In this document: in pieces, positions 17,611 to 28,968 of the stretch
How positions within the stretch are numbered: position 1 is the first letter of the stretch
Layout of the letters: every line of letters begins with the position of its first letter
DNA from: Devosia sp. Root413D1
GTDB lineage: Bacteria; Pseudomonadota; Alphaproteobacteria; Rhizobiales; Devosiaceae
Assembly: GCF_001425235.1 (NCBI RefSeq)
Contig: NZ_LMEA01000011.1
Coordinates: 434,001-498,000 of the forward strand
Direction of reading: 5' to 3'
DNA: 64,000 nucleotides
The notes under the pieces: model-generated
Database searches by the model: none
Told to the model about the DNA's origin: nothing
Seen by the model: the letters and a program-made list of their open reading frames with translations, nothing else
Translations under genes and position numbers: made by a program

Positions 17611-17628
17611 TCCCCGCCTTCGCGGGGA
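17611..17628 (+). terminator. rho-independent terminator of the glycosyltransferase unit
   Basis: TCCCCGC-CTTC-GCGGGGA, a 7-bp stem, followed by CAGGCTTTTTGC. It lies 80 bases after the last stop. Confidence 0.75.
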
Positions 17629-17657
17629 CAGGCTTTTTGCTGAGAGCGCTCTAGTCC

Positions 17658-17879
17658 CTACTTGCCGCTGCGCCTGATGCTCTTGATCTGCAGCGGCGGC
17701 AACCCGGATCTCTCGGCAATGGCCTGGTCCTGCTCCATGATGGCGGTGCGGGCCGCCTCATCGCCATCGAGGCCGCCGAGCAGGCTCGCATCGACCTTGC
17801 GGTTGGAGCGCTGGCTGCCGTCCTCGTAGACGATGTCGAACAGCACGAACTCGGTGCGGGCGGTTGGCTTTTTTGCCAT
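17658..17879 (-). CDS. small conserved hypothetical protein
   Basis: 73 residues, polar and soluble: starts MAKKPTARTEFVLFDIVYEDG, ends with basic PPLQIKSIRRSGK. The ATG at 17879 follows GGAG by 9 bases. No domain was recognised. The beta-strand start (FVLFDIVYEDGSQRSNRKV) resembles small single-domain proteins seen in Hyphomicrobiales. It reads toward the glycosyltransferase terminator; the upstream gene on this strand is the HlyU-like one. Confidence 0.6.
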   Translation of the reverse strand: MAKKPTARTEFVLFDIVYEDGSQRSNRKVDASLLGGLDGDEAARTAIMEQDQAIAERSGLPPLQIKSIRRSGK

Positions 17880-18002
17880 CTCTGGGAACTCCTGTTGGCG
17901 GCGCAATTCAGCGCTCGCAGCAATCTCGTGGGGGTAACGTATAAGCGCCCCGGAGGTGCGACCGCATCCCCAGGGCGCCATTGTTGTCTGGTAAGGCAGC
18001 CG

Positions 18003-18302
18003 TTACGGGCGGTAGATCCCGTCGCCCTGTTCGTCGATGATCTGCCGGCCCTTGGCGAGTGCGAAGCTGACCACGTCCTCTTTGGACGAGAACCGGTCGG
18101 CGCGCACGAACTTGTAGCTCTTGAGCTCGCCGTCGATCTCTTTTTCGATCAGCCCGGCGAGCTGGTACTCGCTCCCCACCGGCATGATCAGCGACTTCAC
18201 GGTAAAGCCCTTATAGGCCTCCTCCGCCACCACCGCCGGCTCGATCGACTTGCCCGCCGACCCGCTGCCACCACCACCGAAGAGGTTCTTCCAGAACGAC
18301 AT
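18003..18302 (-). CDS. HlyU-family protein
   Basis: 99 residues. A Gly/Ser-rich N-terminus (FGGGGSGSAG) is followed by the HlyU fold: YKGFTVKSLIMPVGSEYQLAG, the FVRADRFSSKEDVVSFALAKG helix region and the end GRQIIDEQGDGIY. In Vibrio HlyU refers to a hemolysin activator, but this short form is a distinct widespread family of unknown role in alphaproteobacteria. It starts 12 bases after the rpoD stop, so it is probably co-transcribed with rpoD. Confidence 0.82.
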   Translation of the reverse strand: MSFWKNLFGGGGSGSAGKSIEPAVVAEEAYKGFTVKSLIMPVGSEYQLAGLIEKEIDGELKSYKFVRADRFSSKEDVVSFALAKGRQIIDEQGDGIYRP

Positions 18303-18314
18303 GGGTTCGCACTC

Positions 18315-20393
<2,079 letters not shown>

Positions 20394-20566
20394 CTAGCTT
20401 GCTGCTCCGGGTGCCCGATCGGGAGGGCGCCGATAGTCGTTAAGTGGTCACGGCTTGAGACATCGTAAAGGGACGGGCTGGCGCGACGGTTTCCGATATG
20501 CCGTCACTTGTTCGTCACCGGTGCTGATTCGCCCATAAGCGAAATCGCGCGTACCCGCAGCCTTAA

Positions 20567-22528
20567 CTAAAAGCTTCGTGTCGCGCGCCCCGATAACGAA
20601 CCAAACCCTTCGATCAATGCCTCTGTGCCATCGACGGTGGTGATCTGGTTCTGGATGTCCCGCAGCCGTTCGAATGTTTCCTCGCTCGGGTCGTCGCCCA
20701 GCGCCAATTCGGCTGCCTTCAGGGCCTTATTTAGCTCAACGGATTTGTAATGCAAGGCCAGGGCATGACGTAATCCGATCTCGGCGTCCGGATCGGCGAT
20801 TTCTGCCCCGCTCTGCCAAACCCCTTGGCGGGCCAGCAAATCCCGCATTTTGTCGAGCGATTCGCCGAAGCCGCGGGTCCCGAGTGCGGCATTCAGCGCC
20901 TCGGCGCTTATATCGTGATCCCTGGTCACAAGGTCGAGCATGGTGCCCAAGAGGTTCCTTGAGACCGGCGAACTGAGCTCCAGCGACGCAAGTGATTCGA
21001 GCCGGCTGTCGGCCAGCGCCGGATGGTTCACCAGCGTCACGAGGATCGCCGCCTCCCGCGGGGTAGCATCCACTCCCCTGCCCGGCTTCAACAGCCGCGA
21101 GTTCCTCAGCGTGTCGGACACCACCACCCGCGGGCTGCCCCGGCTGCCGACCGGGCTGGCATTGCCGCCGCGCGGATTGCGCCGGTCGAAGCCGCCGCCA
21201 CGCTGCCCGCCGCCATCACGCCGCTCCCAGCGCTGGTTGCGCACCGGTGCGAAAAACGCCTGAAGCTTTTCGTCGAACGCCTGCATGTAGTGTCGCTTCA
21301 CCGAGGCCTCGCCGATGGCGTTGGCCCGGGCCCTGAGCCGCGCCTCGAGCGCCGCCCGCGCCTCGGGCGTCTCCGGCACGATGCCACCGGTCTCGATGCT
21401 CCAGATCACGTCCGACAGCGAACGGGCCCGGTCGATCACATCGGCGAAAGCGCCGCGCCCCTGCGCCTTGATCAGGTCATCGGGGTCCTGCCCCTCGGGG
21501 AGCGTCGCGATCCGCACCGTCCGCCCCGGCTGCAGGTGCGGCAGCACGATATCGGTGGCGCGGGCCGCCGCCCGCTGCCCGGCGCCATCGCCGTCGAAGC
21601 ACAGCACCGGCTCGTCGCTCATCCGCCACAGCATCTGCAGGTGCTCTTCGGTCAGCGCTGTGCCGAGCGGCGCCACCGTGCCCTCGAAGCCTGCGGTCAC
21701 CGCCGCGATCACATCGAGATAACCCTCGACCACGATCACCGATTTGCCGGAGCGCGCCGCCTCGCGGGCGGTCTGCCCGTTATAGAGCGTCATCCGCTTC
21801 TTGAAGAGCTCGGTCTCGGGCGAGTTGAGATACTTGGCCGGCACATCTGCCGACATGGCTCGCCCGCCGAAGGCGATGACCTTGCCGCGCAGATCCATGA
21901 TCGGAAACATCACCCGGTTGCGGAACCGGTCGTAAGGCAGCGGCGATTCCTCGCGCACCACCACCAACCCCGCATCCACCATCTCCTGCGCCGAAACGCC
22001 GTTGGCGGCGAGATGCTCCTTCAAGCCGTTGGCGCTATCAGGGGAATAGCCGAGCCGGAACTTCGTCTGCGCCGCCGCGCTCACTCCGCGCTCGTTCAGA
22101 TAGCCACGGGCCCGTGCTCCGATATTGTGGCTGAGCGCCGCCTCGAAATACTGGGTGGCGACTTCCATCACGTCGTAGAGCGAGCGCCGGCTTTCCTGCC
22201 GCGCCTCGTCGCGCTCGTCGCGCGCCGGCATCGGTACCCCGGCCATCCCGGCGAGTTTTTCCACCGCCTCGGGAAAGCTCATCCCGGCTTTTTCGGTCAG
22301 GAAGCGGAAGTGATCGCCCGATACCCCACAGCCGAAGCAATGGTAGATGCCGCGCCGGTCATCGGCATGAAAGCTCGGGCTTTTCTCGCCATGGAACGGG
22401 CAGCAGGCCCACATGTCGCCGCGTTGCGGCTGGCTCTTGCGCTTGTCCCAGATGACGTGCTCGCCCACCACCTGCGAGATCGGCAGGCGCTGCCGGATCT
22501 CATCGAGGAAGCCGTCGGAAAAGCGCAT
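20567..22528 (-). CDS. dnaG: DNA primase DnaG
   Basis: 653 residues. The N-terminal zinc ribbon shows C43-P-F-H46 and C64-x2-C67; the RNA polymerase core follows (YLNERGVSAAAQTKFRLGYSP, then FRNRVMFPIMDLRGKVIAFGGR); the TOPRIM metal site is visible in SVIVVEGYLDVIA and LCFDGDGAGQRAA. The C-terminal helicase-binding part is preceded by a Gly/Arg-rich linker (GGGQRGGGFDRRNPRGG, near residue 430). It makes RNA primers for replication. The upstream gene in this strand is unrelated. Confidence 0.96.
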   Translation of the reverse strand: MRFSDGFLDEIRQRLPISQVVGEHVIWDKRKSQPQRGDMWACCPFHGEKSPSFHADDRRGIYHCFGCGVSGDHFRFLTEKAGMSFPEAVEKLAGMAGVPMPARDERDEARQESRRSLYDVMEVATQYFEAALSHNIGARARGYLNERGVSAAAQTKFRLGYSPDSANGLKEHLAANGVSAQEMVDAGLVVVREESPLPYDRFRNRVMFPIMDLRGKVIAFGGRAMSADVPAKYLNSPETELFKKRMTLYNGQTAREAARSGKSVIVVEGYLDVIAAVTAGFEGTVAPLGTALTEEHLQMLWRMSDEPVLCFDGDGAGQRAAARATDIVLPHLQPGRTVRIATLPEGQDPDDLIKAQGRGAFADVIDRARSLSDVIWSIETGGIVPETPEARAALEARLRARANAIGEASVKRHYMQAFDEKLQAFFAPVRNQRWERRDGGGQRGGGFDRRNPRGGNASPVGSRGSPRVVVSDTLRNSRLLKPGRGVDATPREAAILVTLVNHPALADSRLESLASLELSSPVSRNLLGTMLDLVTRDHDISAEALNAALGTRGFGESLDKMRDLLARQGVWQSGAEIADPDAEIGLRHALALHYKSVELNKALKAAELALGDDPSEETFERLRDIQNQITTVDGTEALIEGFGSLSGRATRSF

Positions 22529-22579
22529 GCCCCTAAGTAAGCACGCGCGCCCGCCGTGTCATCGCCCATCTCTAGCTGT

Positions 22580-23176
22580 TCACTGCCGCTTGCCGAATAC
22601 CGCCCGCCTCGGCCCAACCATCGGCGGCGCTCCGGGCCCCCTCGTCGAGGTGTTCGGCGATGGCGCCATAGCTTGATCCGCAGCAACAAGCACGAGCGCC
22701 TCCATCAGTACGGCCTTGGCATCGACCCCCAGGATGGGGTTCGGCAGTCTTACCTTGCGCGACAATTTGCGGCCGCTGGCGTCTCGTCCGGGCAGAAACA
22801 GAATGCTGACGTCCTTGGCGCCAAAGAATCGGCTCGTGGAGACGGTGTCGAAATCTCTCCACATGGCGCGGTTCACCCAGAGCGCATGCCGCACCTCGAT
22901 CCCTTCGTGATCCAGCACCACCACCGTGTTGTCGATCAACCGTCGCAGGTACGAGACGGCGAGAAGCGCCGAGATCCCGACCAGCACATGAGCCAGCAGC
23001 AACCGATGCCCTGGCTCCCATGAGTTAACCACCCGCAACGGCCCGACGATCTCCCCGTTTGCTAAATAATCTGTCACTCCAGGTGCAAAGATCGATGCTG
23101 CTATCGCGCCGAACAAGGTGAAAAGGCCGGCCGCAACCAACCGACTCGCGCCAAAAGTCTTTGTACGTATTTGCAT
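22580..23176 (-). CDS. hypothetical two-helix membrane protein
   Basis: 198 residues from the ATG at 23176. Two membrane segments are visible (VAAGLFTLFGAIAASIFAPG and LLLAHVLVGISALLAVSYL), followed by a cytoplasmic part that resembles a bacterial PH-like domain (NTVVVLDHEGIEVRHALW, then MWRDFDTVSTSRFF). The C-terminus is a low-complexity basic tail. No family was recognised with confidence. The nearest gene upstream is divergent. Confidence 0.6.
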   Translation of the reverse strand: MQIRTKTFGASRLVAAGLFTLFGAIAASIFAPGVTDYLANGEIVGPLRVVNSWEPGHRLLLAHVLVGISALLAVSYLRRLIDNTVVVLDHEGIEVRHALWVNRAMWRDFDTVSTSRFFGAKDVSILFLPGRDASGRKLSRKVRLPNPILGVDAKAVLMEALVLVAADQAMAPSPNTSTRGPGAPPMVGPRRAVFGKRQ

Positions 23177-23346
23177 GTGAGCCCCTGCCTGCAAAAAACA
23201 CTGCACGAGCAAAATTCAGGTTAGATGTATCGGATAGCTAAACTTCAACCGAGATCGGTTACCAGGTCACGCGCCGCCATCCCCGCCTTGATACTATCCC
23301 TACGCAACCCGCAGTGCCCGGGCGTCGTTTGATGCGGAAGGCACCG

Positions 23347-24231
23347 ATGACAACAAGCCACGCAACCGCTGGGAGCAACTGGTTCGGACGCTGGCGCGCC
23401 ATCGTGCTGGCGACGCTCCATTCGTTCTTCTTCGAACGCGACAACGCGCCGCGCTGCGCAGCCGTGGCCTTCTTCGGCTTCCTCTCCTTCTTTCCCGCTA
23501 TTGCCACCGTCGCGCTGATCTATGGCATCGTCGCCAACCGCCAGATGGTCGCCGACACCATCGAAACCGTCGGCGACGTCGTCCCGCAGATGGCTCAGGG
23601 GATCATTGCCGAGCAGCTAACCATGCTCGCCAGCCAGCCGCCGACAACGCTCGGCCTCGGGCTGTTGATCACCGTGCCTTTCGCGCTGTGGAGCGGCTCG
23701 CGTGGGGTCGATTCCCTGCTTTATGCCATGTCGCGCATCCGCAACGAGGCGCCCCGGCGCGGCTTCTTCAAGTCGCTGGCTTACGCGATCGGCCTCAGTA
23801 TCGGCGGCGCCGTCTTCGTGGTCCTCGCCCTGCTGGCAGTCGCCGGCCTGCCCGCCCTGATCCCATGGCCGTCCGGCGAAGAGGTCGTGGCGCTGGCGCT
23901 GCGCTGGCCGGTATTGCTGCTGCTCAGCGTTCTCGTACTTGCCGCGCTCTATCGCTGGGGCCCCGATCGCCACCCGCGCAAGTTCCGCCACATCTGGCCG
24001 GGCGCCATCCTCGCCTCGCTGCTCTGGCTGCTCGCCGGGGCGATCTTCTCGATCTATGTCGAGAACTGGGGCAACTACGAAGCGACCTTCGGCTCGGTGT
24101 CCGCCGCGGTGGTGCTGCTGCTGTGGCTGTACAACTCCGCCCAGATCCTGGTGCTGGGAGCCGCCTTCAACACCGAGATCGAACGCGCCACGGATGGGAG
24201 GGAGGCGGTCAGCCCGACTCCCCCGCGCTGA
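23347..24231 (+). CDS. YihY/BrkB-family (UPF0761) membrane protein
   Basis: 294 residues with about six membrane helices: AVAFFGFLSFFPAIATVALIYG, LGLGLLITVPFALWSGSRGV (the family GxxxLW-S-x-G motif), then AIGLSIGGAVFVVLALLAVAG, VLLLLSVLVLAALYRWGPDR (hallmark YR-x-GP), FGSVSAAVVLLLWLYNSAQILVLGAAFNTE. The name BrkB comes from Bordetella serum resistance, but a nuclease role (RNase BN) was withdrawn. The ATG at 23347 has GGAAGG at -11; two earlier in-frame starts lack this. Confidence 0.9.
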   Translation: MTTSHATAGSNWFGRWRAIVLATLHSFFFERDNAPRCAAVAFFGFLSFFPAIATVALIYGIVANRQMVADTIETVGDVVPQMAQGIIAEQLTMLASQPPTTLGLGLLITVPFALWSGSRGVDSLLYAMSRIRNEAPRRGFFKSLAYAIGLSIGGAVFVVLALLAVAGLPALIPWPSGEEVVALALRWPVLLLLSVLVLAALYRWGPDRHPRKFRHIWPGAILASLLWLLAGAIFSIYVENWGNYEATFGSVSAAVVLLLWLYNSAQILVLGAAFNTEIERATDGREAVSPTPPR

Positions 24232-24276
24232 TCCATCAGCACCTGCATTGATCCGGGCAGCGCCCGCGCTGCCAGG

Positions 24277-24846
24277 TCAGGCGACCTTCACCTCGATGCT
24301 CCTCAACTGCCAGGCGATGTAGAGCTGGAACAGCCCATAGAGGATCATCAGCACGCCGACGATGCTCACCAGCACCAGGGCACTGCTGAGCGGCATCACC
24401 AGCAGCAGCACGCCGAACAGCAGGTAGGCAGAGGCGCTGAGCACTTCAGGCCAGAACGTCCCCTGCCGCAGCAGCGCCCGCCCGGCGATGGTGACATAGA
24501 GCGCGAACGCCCCGATCAGGATCATCATGATCCCGACCACGATCACCAGCGTCGAGATACCGATCGCCGCCGCCATCGCCGGGAACGCCACGATCAGGAT
24601 GCCGGCAAGGATCGCGAGGATATGTCGGGTGATGGCGACGCCGAGCCGTGAGCTGGTGCGGCCGCCGAACAGCAGGCCCCACAAGCCCAGCGCGCCATCG
24701 ATGATGACGATCACACCGCCGACCCACACCAGGGTCGCCAGCGCCAGTTGCGGCGAGATCAGTGCGAAAATGCCGCCCGCCAGCATCAGCACGCCGCGGA
24801 CGCCCGCGAAAATGCTCGGCCAGGGTAAAGCGCTATCGGTAGCCAT
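24277..24846 (-). CDS. HdeD-family membrane protein 1
   Basis: 189 residues with six membrane helices arranged as three pairs: GVRGVLMLAGGIFALISPQLALATL, WVGGVIVIIDGALGLWGLLFGG, and so on. HdeD in E. coli protects against acid at high cell density. The start at 24846 has GAGGAGGAGA 2-3 bases upstream of ATG. Its upstream neighbour is a paralogue ending 15 bases before this start, so they form one operon. Confidence 0.88.
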   Translation of the reverse strand: MATDSALPWPSIFAGVRGVLMLAGGIFALISPQLALATLVWVGGVIVIIDGALGLWGLLFGGRTSSRLGVAITRHILAILAGILIVAFPAMAAAIGISTLVIVVGIMMILIGAFALYVTIAGRALLRQGTFWPEVLSASAYLLFGVLLLVMPLSSALVLVSIVGVLMILYGLFQLYIAWQLRSIEVKVA

Positions 24847-24860
24847 TCTCTCCTCCTCGG

Positions 24861-25442
24861 TCACACGGGCTTGGTACCCGCAGCGTCACCAGCCGATTTG
24901 AACATCCGCCACGCCAGCCCGAACAGGCCGATCGCGAAGATGACGGCAAGGATGCCGGCGAGCGTCACGAACACCAGGGCGCTGAACACCGGCCAGAACA
25001 GCAGCGCGATGCCGAACAGCACGTAAAGCGTTCCCGACAATAGCACCGGCCAGACGCGCGCATATTGTTCGCGCTCCCGGATGATTACCCAAATCTCCAT
25101 GACGCCGACGAAGATCGACTGGAATGCCACGAGATAGACCAGCAAAGTTGCCGTCAGCAACGTCGCAAAGAACGGCGACAACAGGATCAGCAAGCCGGTG
25201 ATGATGGCAAGCACGTTGCGGATCACGTCGAACCAGAAATTGCCGGTCTTGGCGCCACCAAAGGTGAGGCTCCACAGCCCCAGCACCCCATCCACCAGCA
25301 ACAATGCACCGCCGGCGATCATCAGTATCGCCAGCGCCTGGGCCGGAAAGAACACCGCATAGAGTCCCGCCAGCAGCATCAGCAGGCCTCTGAGCCCAGT
25401 GATCCACGCCCAGCGCTTTTTCGTGTCACTTGATACAGCCAT
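24861..25442 (-). CDS. HdeD-family membrane protein 2
   Basis: 193 residues, the same six-helix pattern: ITGLRGLLMLLAGLYAVFFPAQALAIL, IAGGALLLVDGVLGLWSLTFGG and LFGIALLFWPVFSALVFVTLAG. The N-terminus is basic (TKKRWAW). It is the first gene of the pair; the two differ clearly, so this is an old duplication, perhaps making a heteromer. The ATG at 25442 was chosen because it lies directly before the aligned family start. Confidence 0.87.
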   Translation of the reverse strand: MAVSSDTKKRWAWITGLRGLLMLLAGLYAVFFPAQALAILMIAGGALLLVDGVLGLWSLTFGGAKTGNFWFDVIRNVLAIITGLLILLSPFFATLLTATLLVYLVAFQSIFVGVMEIWVIIREREQYARVWPVLLSGTLYVLFGIALLFWPVFSALVFVTLAGILAVIFAIGLFGLAWRMFKSAGDAAGTKPV

Positions 25443-25592
25443 CGGTCCGCCTCCAATGTTGTTTGCCTCAAGGAGGTTAGCTGTTTTTGCCGTCCCGCCA
25501 AGCCTTGTCTGGGGTTTAGGCACCGCTGCTTATCCGGCTTGCTTCCTGCGGCATGGCGTGGTCTGACCGCCCCGGATATTTTGAGGATAGTC

Positions 25593-26771
25593 ATGCCGAT
25601 CGCCATTTACGCTCTGGCGCTGGCCGCGTTCGCAGTCGGCTCGGCCGAGTTCGTCATTTCCGGCATCCTGCCGCCGCTCGCCGAGGACCTGGCGGTGACC
25701 ATTCCCGTCGCCGGCCTGCTGGTCAGCGCCTATGCCATCGGCGTCGCAGTCGGCGGGCCGGTGCTGACCGTCTTCACTTCGCGCTTCTCGCAGCGCAACG
25801 TGCTGATCGGCCTGATGATTGTCTTCTCGATCGCCCAGGTGCTGTGCGCCATCGCCCCCGATTACGGTCTCCTGCTGGCGGCGCGGCTGCTCTCCGCCGC
25901 TGCCCATGGCGTGTTCTTCGGCGCCGGCAACGTGGTGGTCGTCGGCCTCGTACCACCGGAGCGGCGCGGCGCCGCCTTCTCGCTGTTCATCTCCGGCATC
26001 ACCGTCGCCAACCTCCTCGGGCTCCCCGGCGGCAGCGCCATTGGGCTCCATTTCGGCTGGCGCGTCCCCTTCCTCGCCGTCGCGGCGCTTGGCGCCATCG
26101 CCGCCGTCGTGCTGTTCCTGAAGTTGCCGCGCGACAAGCGCCAGGAGGGTGACCGTCACGCCACCTTCGGCGAGCAGGTACGCGAACTGCGCCACCAGGA
26201 GGTCTGGCTCTCGTACCTGACCATCACCTTCGTGATGATCGGCGCCCTCGCCTTCGGCACCTTCCAGGTGCCGATCATGCTCAACGTTACCCGGCTGCAC
26301 CCCGACATCATCCCGATCTACCTGCTGGTCGGCGGTATCGGCTCGATGCTGGGCATTTACCTGGGCGGCCGCGGCACCGACTGGAAACCGATGCCGACGC
26401 TCTTGACCGTGCTGCTGCTGCAGGCGCTGCTCTACTTCACCATGCTGTTCGCCATGCACGACAAGGTGTGGATGACGGTCAACCTGCTCGGCACCTCGAT
26501 CCTCGGCTTCGCCTTCTCCACCCCGCTGCAGGCCCGCGTCATCGCGGCGGCCCACTCGGCCCCCAATCTCGCCTCGTCGCTGATCTCGACTGCCTTCAAC
26601 ATCGGCATCGCCGGCGGCGCCTTCATCGGCGCCATGCTGCTCAGTGCCGGCGTCAGCTATGCCGATATCCCGGCGGTCGGCGTCGTCACCAGCCTCTGCG
26701 CGGCGGGAACCGCCAGCCTCTCATGGTGGCTGGAGCGCCGCGGTTCCGCTGCCGCGACCAGCGAGGCCTAG
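25593..26771 (+). CDS. MFS transporter, DHA1 (AraJ-like) family
   Basis: 392 residues with 12 predicted membrane helices. The start (IYALALAAFAVGSAEFVISGILPPLAEDL) and the motif between helices 2 and 3 (VGGPVLTVFTSRFSQRNVLIG) place it with AraJ/YdhP-type drug and sugar efflux pumps. ATG at 25593 has GAGGA upstream. Substrate unknown. It is divergent from the HdeD pair. Confidence 0.9.
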   Translation: MPIAIYALALAAFAVGSAEFVISGILPPLAEDLAVTIPVAGLLVSAYAIGVAVGGPVLTVFTSRFSQRNVLIGLMIVFSIAQVLCAIAPDYGLLLAARLLSAAAHGVFFGAGNVVVVGLVPPERRGAAFSLFISGITVANLLGLPGGSAIGLHFGWRVPFLAVAALGAIAAVVLFLKLPRDKRQEGDRHATFGEQVRELRHQEVWLSYLTITFVMIGALAFGTFQVPIMLNVTRLHPDIIPIYLLVGGIGSMLGIYLGGRGTDWKPMPTLLTVLLLQALLYFTMLFAMHDKVWMTVNLLGTSILGFAFSTPLQARVIAAAHSAPNLASSLISTAFNIGIAGGAFIGAMLLSAGVSYADIPAVGVVTSLCAAGTASLSWWLERRGSAAATSEA

Positions 26772-26799
26772 CCGGAGCGCTTACCTAGGATATTCTTTA

Positions 26800-26829
26800 C
26801 CATCGGCGGGCGCATTTCCCCGCCGATGG
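26800..26829 (+). terminator. hairpin between the MFS gene and the diguanylate cyclase gene
   Basis: CCATCGGCGGG and CCCGCCGATGG, 11-bp stem, ending 3 bases before the proposed ATG at 26833. It may terminate the MFS transcript or hide the cyclase ribosome site. No T tract follows. Confidence 0.5.
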
Positions 26830-26832
26830 CCG

Positions 26833-28011
26833 ATGCAGCTACTCCCGCGTCCGACCCAAACTCCGCTAGTGCTCGACCAGACGTCCCTGCTCATCGCCAT
26901 CGGCTTTTCCGCCACCGCCCTGATGCTGACGCTGGTCATCACCTGGCTGGGCTCGCGGCCGGACTATTATCTGCTGAGCTGGGGCCTCGGCCTCGGCTTC
27001 GTGGCGCCCGGCTCGATGCTCTACGGCTGGTTCGAAACCTACGATCCGGCCATGCAGTGCATCGCTTTCTCGCTGCTGCTCGCCGGCTTCGCCTTCATCT
27101 ATATCGGCTGCACGCAGTTCTCCTCCGGCCGCACGCCTTGGCGCTCGGCCCTGGTGGCCTGGGTGCTGGCCTGTGGGGTCATGAGCGCGCTGTTCGTCGT
27201 TGGCTTCAGCGGCATCGGCACCATCGTGATGAACGTCGCCGCCGCCGGCTTCTTCCTCGCTGCCGGCCGCGAACACTGGCTGGCGCGCACCAACACACCG
27301 CTCGCCATGCTCGCCAAATCTGCGCTCTACGGCTCGACCGCCGTGACCTTCGCCCTCTGCGCCGTCGTGCTGTTTGCCGGCGGACAATGGGTGCTCACCG
27401 AGCGGCCCCACAACTGGGCCGAAGACCTCAACTCGATCGCGCTGCTCGCCTCGCTCGCTGCCGCCGGTGCCGTGACCATGGCGCTGCACCAGTTTCGCAT
27501 CACCGAAGCACACCGCCACCTGGCGATGACCGATGCGCTGACCGGCCTGCTCAACCGCCGCGCGCTGTTCACCCTTGCCGGCAACGCCCCGGTGGCGCCG
27601 GCCACCGCGGTGATCATGCTCGATCTGGATGATTTCAAGACCATCAACGATCGCTTCGGCCATGCCATCGGCGACGAAGTACTGGTGCGCTTTGCCGCGA
27701 TCCTGTCGCGCGCCCTCGGCCCGGAGGACGTGGCGGCACGCCTCGGCGGCGAGGAATTCTGCCTGCTCGTCCACGCCACCAGCGCCGCCGCCGTCCACGC
27801 CCTTGCCGACGGCATCCGGATGGAATTCGCCAGCACCGAGCCCCTGCCGGGCGATTTCGGCCCACCCACGGTCAGCGCCGGCATCGCTATCGCTTCGCCG
27901 CGCCCGGAGACCTTCGACGCACTGCTCCGCGCCGCCGACGAGTTGCTCTATCGGGCCAAGGACGCCGGCCGCAACCGCGTCCACGGCCCGGAGCTGCGGC
28001 TGGCGGCGTAG
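26833..28011 (+). CDS. membrane-bound diguanylate cyclase (GGDEF domain)
   Basis: 392 residues. About six or seven membrane helices (about 20-215) serve as an unknown sensor region, then a GGDEF domain (about 225-390): MTDALTGLLNRRALF, IMLDLDDFKTINDRFGHAIGDEVL and the active-site GGEEF (in ARLGGEEFCLL). GGEEF is an active variant, so it should make cyclic-di-GMP. The inhibitory site (RxxD, five residues before GGEEF) is replaced by GPED, so product inhibition is probably lost. There is no strong ribosome site at 26833. Confidence 0.87.
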   Translation: MQLLPRPTQTPLVLDQTSLLIAIGFSATALMLTLVITWLGSRPDYYLLSWGLGLGFVAPGSMLYGWFETYDPAMQCIAFSLLLAGFAFIYIGCTQFSSGRTPWRSALVAWVLACGVMSALFVVGFSGIGTIVMNVAAAGFFLAAGREHWLARTNTPLAMLAKSALYGSTAVTFALCAVVLFAGGQWVLTERPHNWAEDLNSIALLASLAAAGAVTMALHQFRITEAHRHLAMTDALTGLLNRRALFTLAGNAPVAPATAVIMLDLDDFKTINDRFGHAIGDEVLVRFAAILSRALGPEDVAARLGGEEFCLLVHATSAAAVHALADGIRMEFASTEPLPGDFGPPTVSAGIAIASPRPETFDALLRAADELLYRAKDAGRNRVHGPELRLAA

Positions 28012-28143
28012 ATCGTTCACGATTGGGCTGCATCGACGAAGCTGGTTGGGCTCGACGCTGGACCTCGCCACCGGCTGTCATCGTAGTTGGGGTGATCGCA
28101 GTGCGTCAGCTCGACGACGCCGCACCCGGCACGCCAACCAACC

Positions 28144-28596
28144 TCAAGCGCCGAGCGCTGTCCTGATCTTGGCGGAGGCCTTGCCGAAATCGATCCGGCC
28201 CGGGAAGTCGGCCTTGAGCGAGGCGACCACCTTGCCCATGTCCTTGGCCCCGGCGGCGCCGGTCTTGTTGATCGCGTCGATGATCGCCGCCTCGACCTCC
28301 GCCTCGCTCAGCCCCTTGGGCAGGAACTCGTTGAGGATGGCGATCTCCTCGCGCTCGACCACCGCCAGGTCCTCACGGCCGGCCTTCTCGTAAATGCCGA
28401 GTGATTCCTCGCGCTGCTTCACCATCTTCTGCAGCAGCGCCAGCACGTCCTGGTCGCCCAGCGGCTCCTTGCCCTGCCCGCGCGCGTCAATGTCCTTGTC
28501 CTTGATCGCCGCATTGATGGCGCGCAGCGTCGCGGTGCGCCGCTTGTCACCGGCCTTCAGCGCCGTCTTGTAGCCTTCGCTGATCGCTTCACGCAT
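28144..28596 (-). CDS. GatB/YqeY-domain protein
   Basis: 150 residues. It is a complete YqeY protein: MREAISEGYKTALKAGDKRRTATLRAINAAIKD at the start, DVLALLQKMVKQREESLGIYEKAGREDLAVVE in the middle and the DMGKVVASLKADFPGRIDFGKAS end. YqeY shares a fold with the tail domain of GatB, but its exact role is not known. It begins 3 bases beyond the stop of the VOC gene, with GGAG upstream. In many alphaproteobacteria yqeY neighbours carA and dnaG/rpoD. Confidence 0.92.
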   Translation of the reverse strand: MREAISEGYKTALKAGDKRRTATLRAINAAIKDKDIDARGQGKEPLGDQDVLALLQKMVKQREESLGIYEKAGREDLAVVEREEIAILNEFLPKGLSEAEVEAAIIDAINKTGAAGAKDMGKVVASLKADFPGRIDFGKASAKIRTALGA

Positions 28597-28599
28597 TCA

Positions 28600-28968
28600 C
28601 TAGCTCCTTGGTGCAGGCGGCACGTCGGCCACCATCAACAGATTTCCATCCGGGTCCTTGAAGGTGAAGAACACCCCATCGGTCACCGGTCCCACCTCCA
28701 TTGCGCCAGCGGCGACTGCCTGTCGGCGCGCCGCGTGCACGTCGGAAGTATTGAAGTGAAACGCCGGCTTCTTGTCATGCGGTCCGGCGAATCCCTTGCT
28801 GTCGAGCACCAGGCCGCTGCCTTCGACCATCGGCAGCACATGAATGTGCCCGAAGAAGATCTCGCCACCCGGCTCGAGCCCGAACAGGCCCCGATACCAG
28901 TCCCTCGCCCGCTCGACGTCGCTCACCGGAACGAACACCCCACCGATCTCACGCTCGATCGCACTCAC
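28600..28968 (-). CDS. VOC-family (glyoxalase-like) protein
   Basis: 122 residues with one VOC beta-alpha-beta module pair: GGVFVPVSDVERARDWYRGLFGLEPGG at 9-35 and PAFHFNTSDVHAARRQAVAAGA near 68-89, ending FFTFKDPDGNLLMVAD. Some metal-binding residues are visible, such as H in the FHF strand and E/D near the end, but the substrate is unknown. GTG start at 28968. It is upstream of yqeY and divergent from carA. Confidence 0.85.
   Translation of the reverse strand: MSAIEREIGGVFVPVSDVERARDWYRGLFGLEPGGEIFFGHIHVLPMVEGSGLVLDSKGFAGPHDKKPAFHFNTSDVHAARRQAVAAGAMEVGPVTDGVFFTFKDPDGNLLMVADVPPAPRS

Noticed and set aside
21023-22540. Plus-strand frame opposite dnaG
   Set aside because: Complement of a conserved primase; His/Arg-rich and without family features.
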